Positions 14,277 through 14,572 of a stretch of DNA of 14,572 nt are shown in pieces. The stretch's first letter is position 1. Each line of letters begins with the position of its first letter. The notes under the pieces are model-generated. The model saw nothing but the letters and a program-made list of their open reading frames with translations, ran no database searches and was not told where the DNA came from. A program made the translations under genes and the position numbers. Source of the DNA: PCC-6802 sp031388585 (lineage in GTDB: Bacteria; Cyanobacteriota; Cyanobacteriia; Pseudanabaenales; Pseudanabaenaceae); assembly GCA_031388585.1 (NCBI GenBank), contig JANMRU010000443.1, forward strand, positions 1 to 14,572, written 5' to 3'.

Positions 14277-14572
14277 CTAGCTAGATTGATGCCGTAGACG
14301 GGTCAGGAATTTCTCGAAATCATTTGGTATTGGCGCGATCGCGCTAATCTCTTCCCCTGTAACAGGATGCACAAAGGTCAGCCGCCAGGCATGAAGTGCT
14401 TGGCGATGAATATATTTTAAGGGTTTGCTATAGACCGAATCGCCGGCAATCCCATGCCCGATGTATGCAGCATGGACGCGAATTTGATGCGTGCGCCCAG
14501 TTTCGAGATCGAATTTAATCAGGGTGTAATTTCCCATCCGCTCTTGGATGCTCCAGTGGGTAATGGCATGAC
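14277..14572 (-). CDS. RluA-family pseudouridine synthase, C-terminal part (partial, cut by right edge)
   Basis: The frame is open from the right edge to TAG at 14279-14277 and encodes about 98 residues. The segment reads HAITHWSIQERMGNYTLIKFD then LETGRTHQIRVHAAYIGHGIAGD, followed by YIHRQALHAWRLTFVHPVTGEE. The LETGRTHQIRVH motif and RQALHA...FVHP are hallmarks of the RluA/RluC/RluD branch that isomerises uridine in 23S rRNA or tRNA. The catalytic Asp motif (HRLD) lies outside the window, so the exact paralogue cannot be named. An internal ATG (MGNYT) is not the start, because homology continues upstream of it. Confidence 0.9.
   Translation of the reverse strand, partial: HAITHWSIQERMGNYTLIKFDLETGRTHQIRVHAAYIGHGIAGDSVYSKPLKYIHRQALHAWRLTFVHPVTGEEISAIAPIPNDFEKFLTRLRHQSS

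Overview
The window looks like a chromosomal segment of a cyanobacterium. The palindrome GCGATCGC (HIP1, typical of many cyanobacterial genomes) is frequent from about position 2400 to the right end. An ABA4-like carotenoid-biosynthesis family protein, the rpsB-tsf pair and RNase Z also fit. I cannot name the species.

Positions 1-1776 are a mobile zone with no HIP1 site. A partial IS66-type transposase N-terminus runs off the left edge. An ISAzo13-family transposase is split over two frames at an A7 run. A gene-poor stretch follows that holds an integron attC-like imperfect palindrome.

Positions 1777-6748 are an accessory, probably defensive, operon on the minus strand. In transcription order it holds a Trypco1-type small protein, a 1297-residue trypsin-like protease-NACHT-HEAT STAND protein starting at TTG, and a UPF0175 antitoxin with a DUF3368 PIN toxin. 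The attC-like site lies just beyond the toxin stop, in the orientation expected of a cassette. The inferred logic is that the HEAT region senses an invader, NACHT ATPase oligomerisation follows, and the attached protease is activated. The toxin-antitoxin pair could stabilise the island. The last 130 residues of the STAND protein have their own internal Shine-Dalgarno and ATG.

Positions 7107-14572 are mostly housekeeping: rnz (+); a decayed PIN-domain fragment (+); a TPR protein and metF in tandem (-); a 103-bp MITE-like inverted repeat; rpsB and tsf (-) with a 301-bp spacer; an ABA4-like membrane protein and an adenylate-kinase-like P-loop protein (+); and the C-terminal part of an RluA-type pseudouridine synthase cut by the right edge (-).

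The best candidate for an under-described system is the Trypco1 / trypsin-NACHT-HEAT / toxin-antitoxin block. No tRNA, rRNA or CRISPR array was seen.
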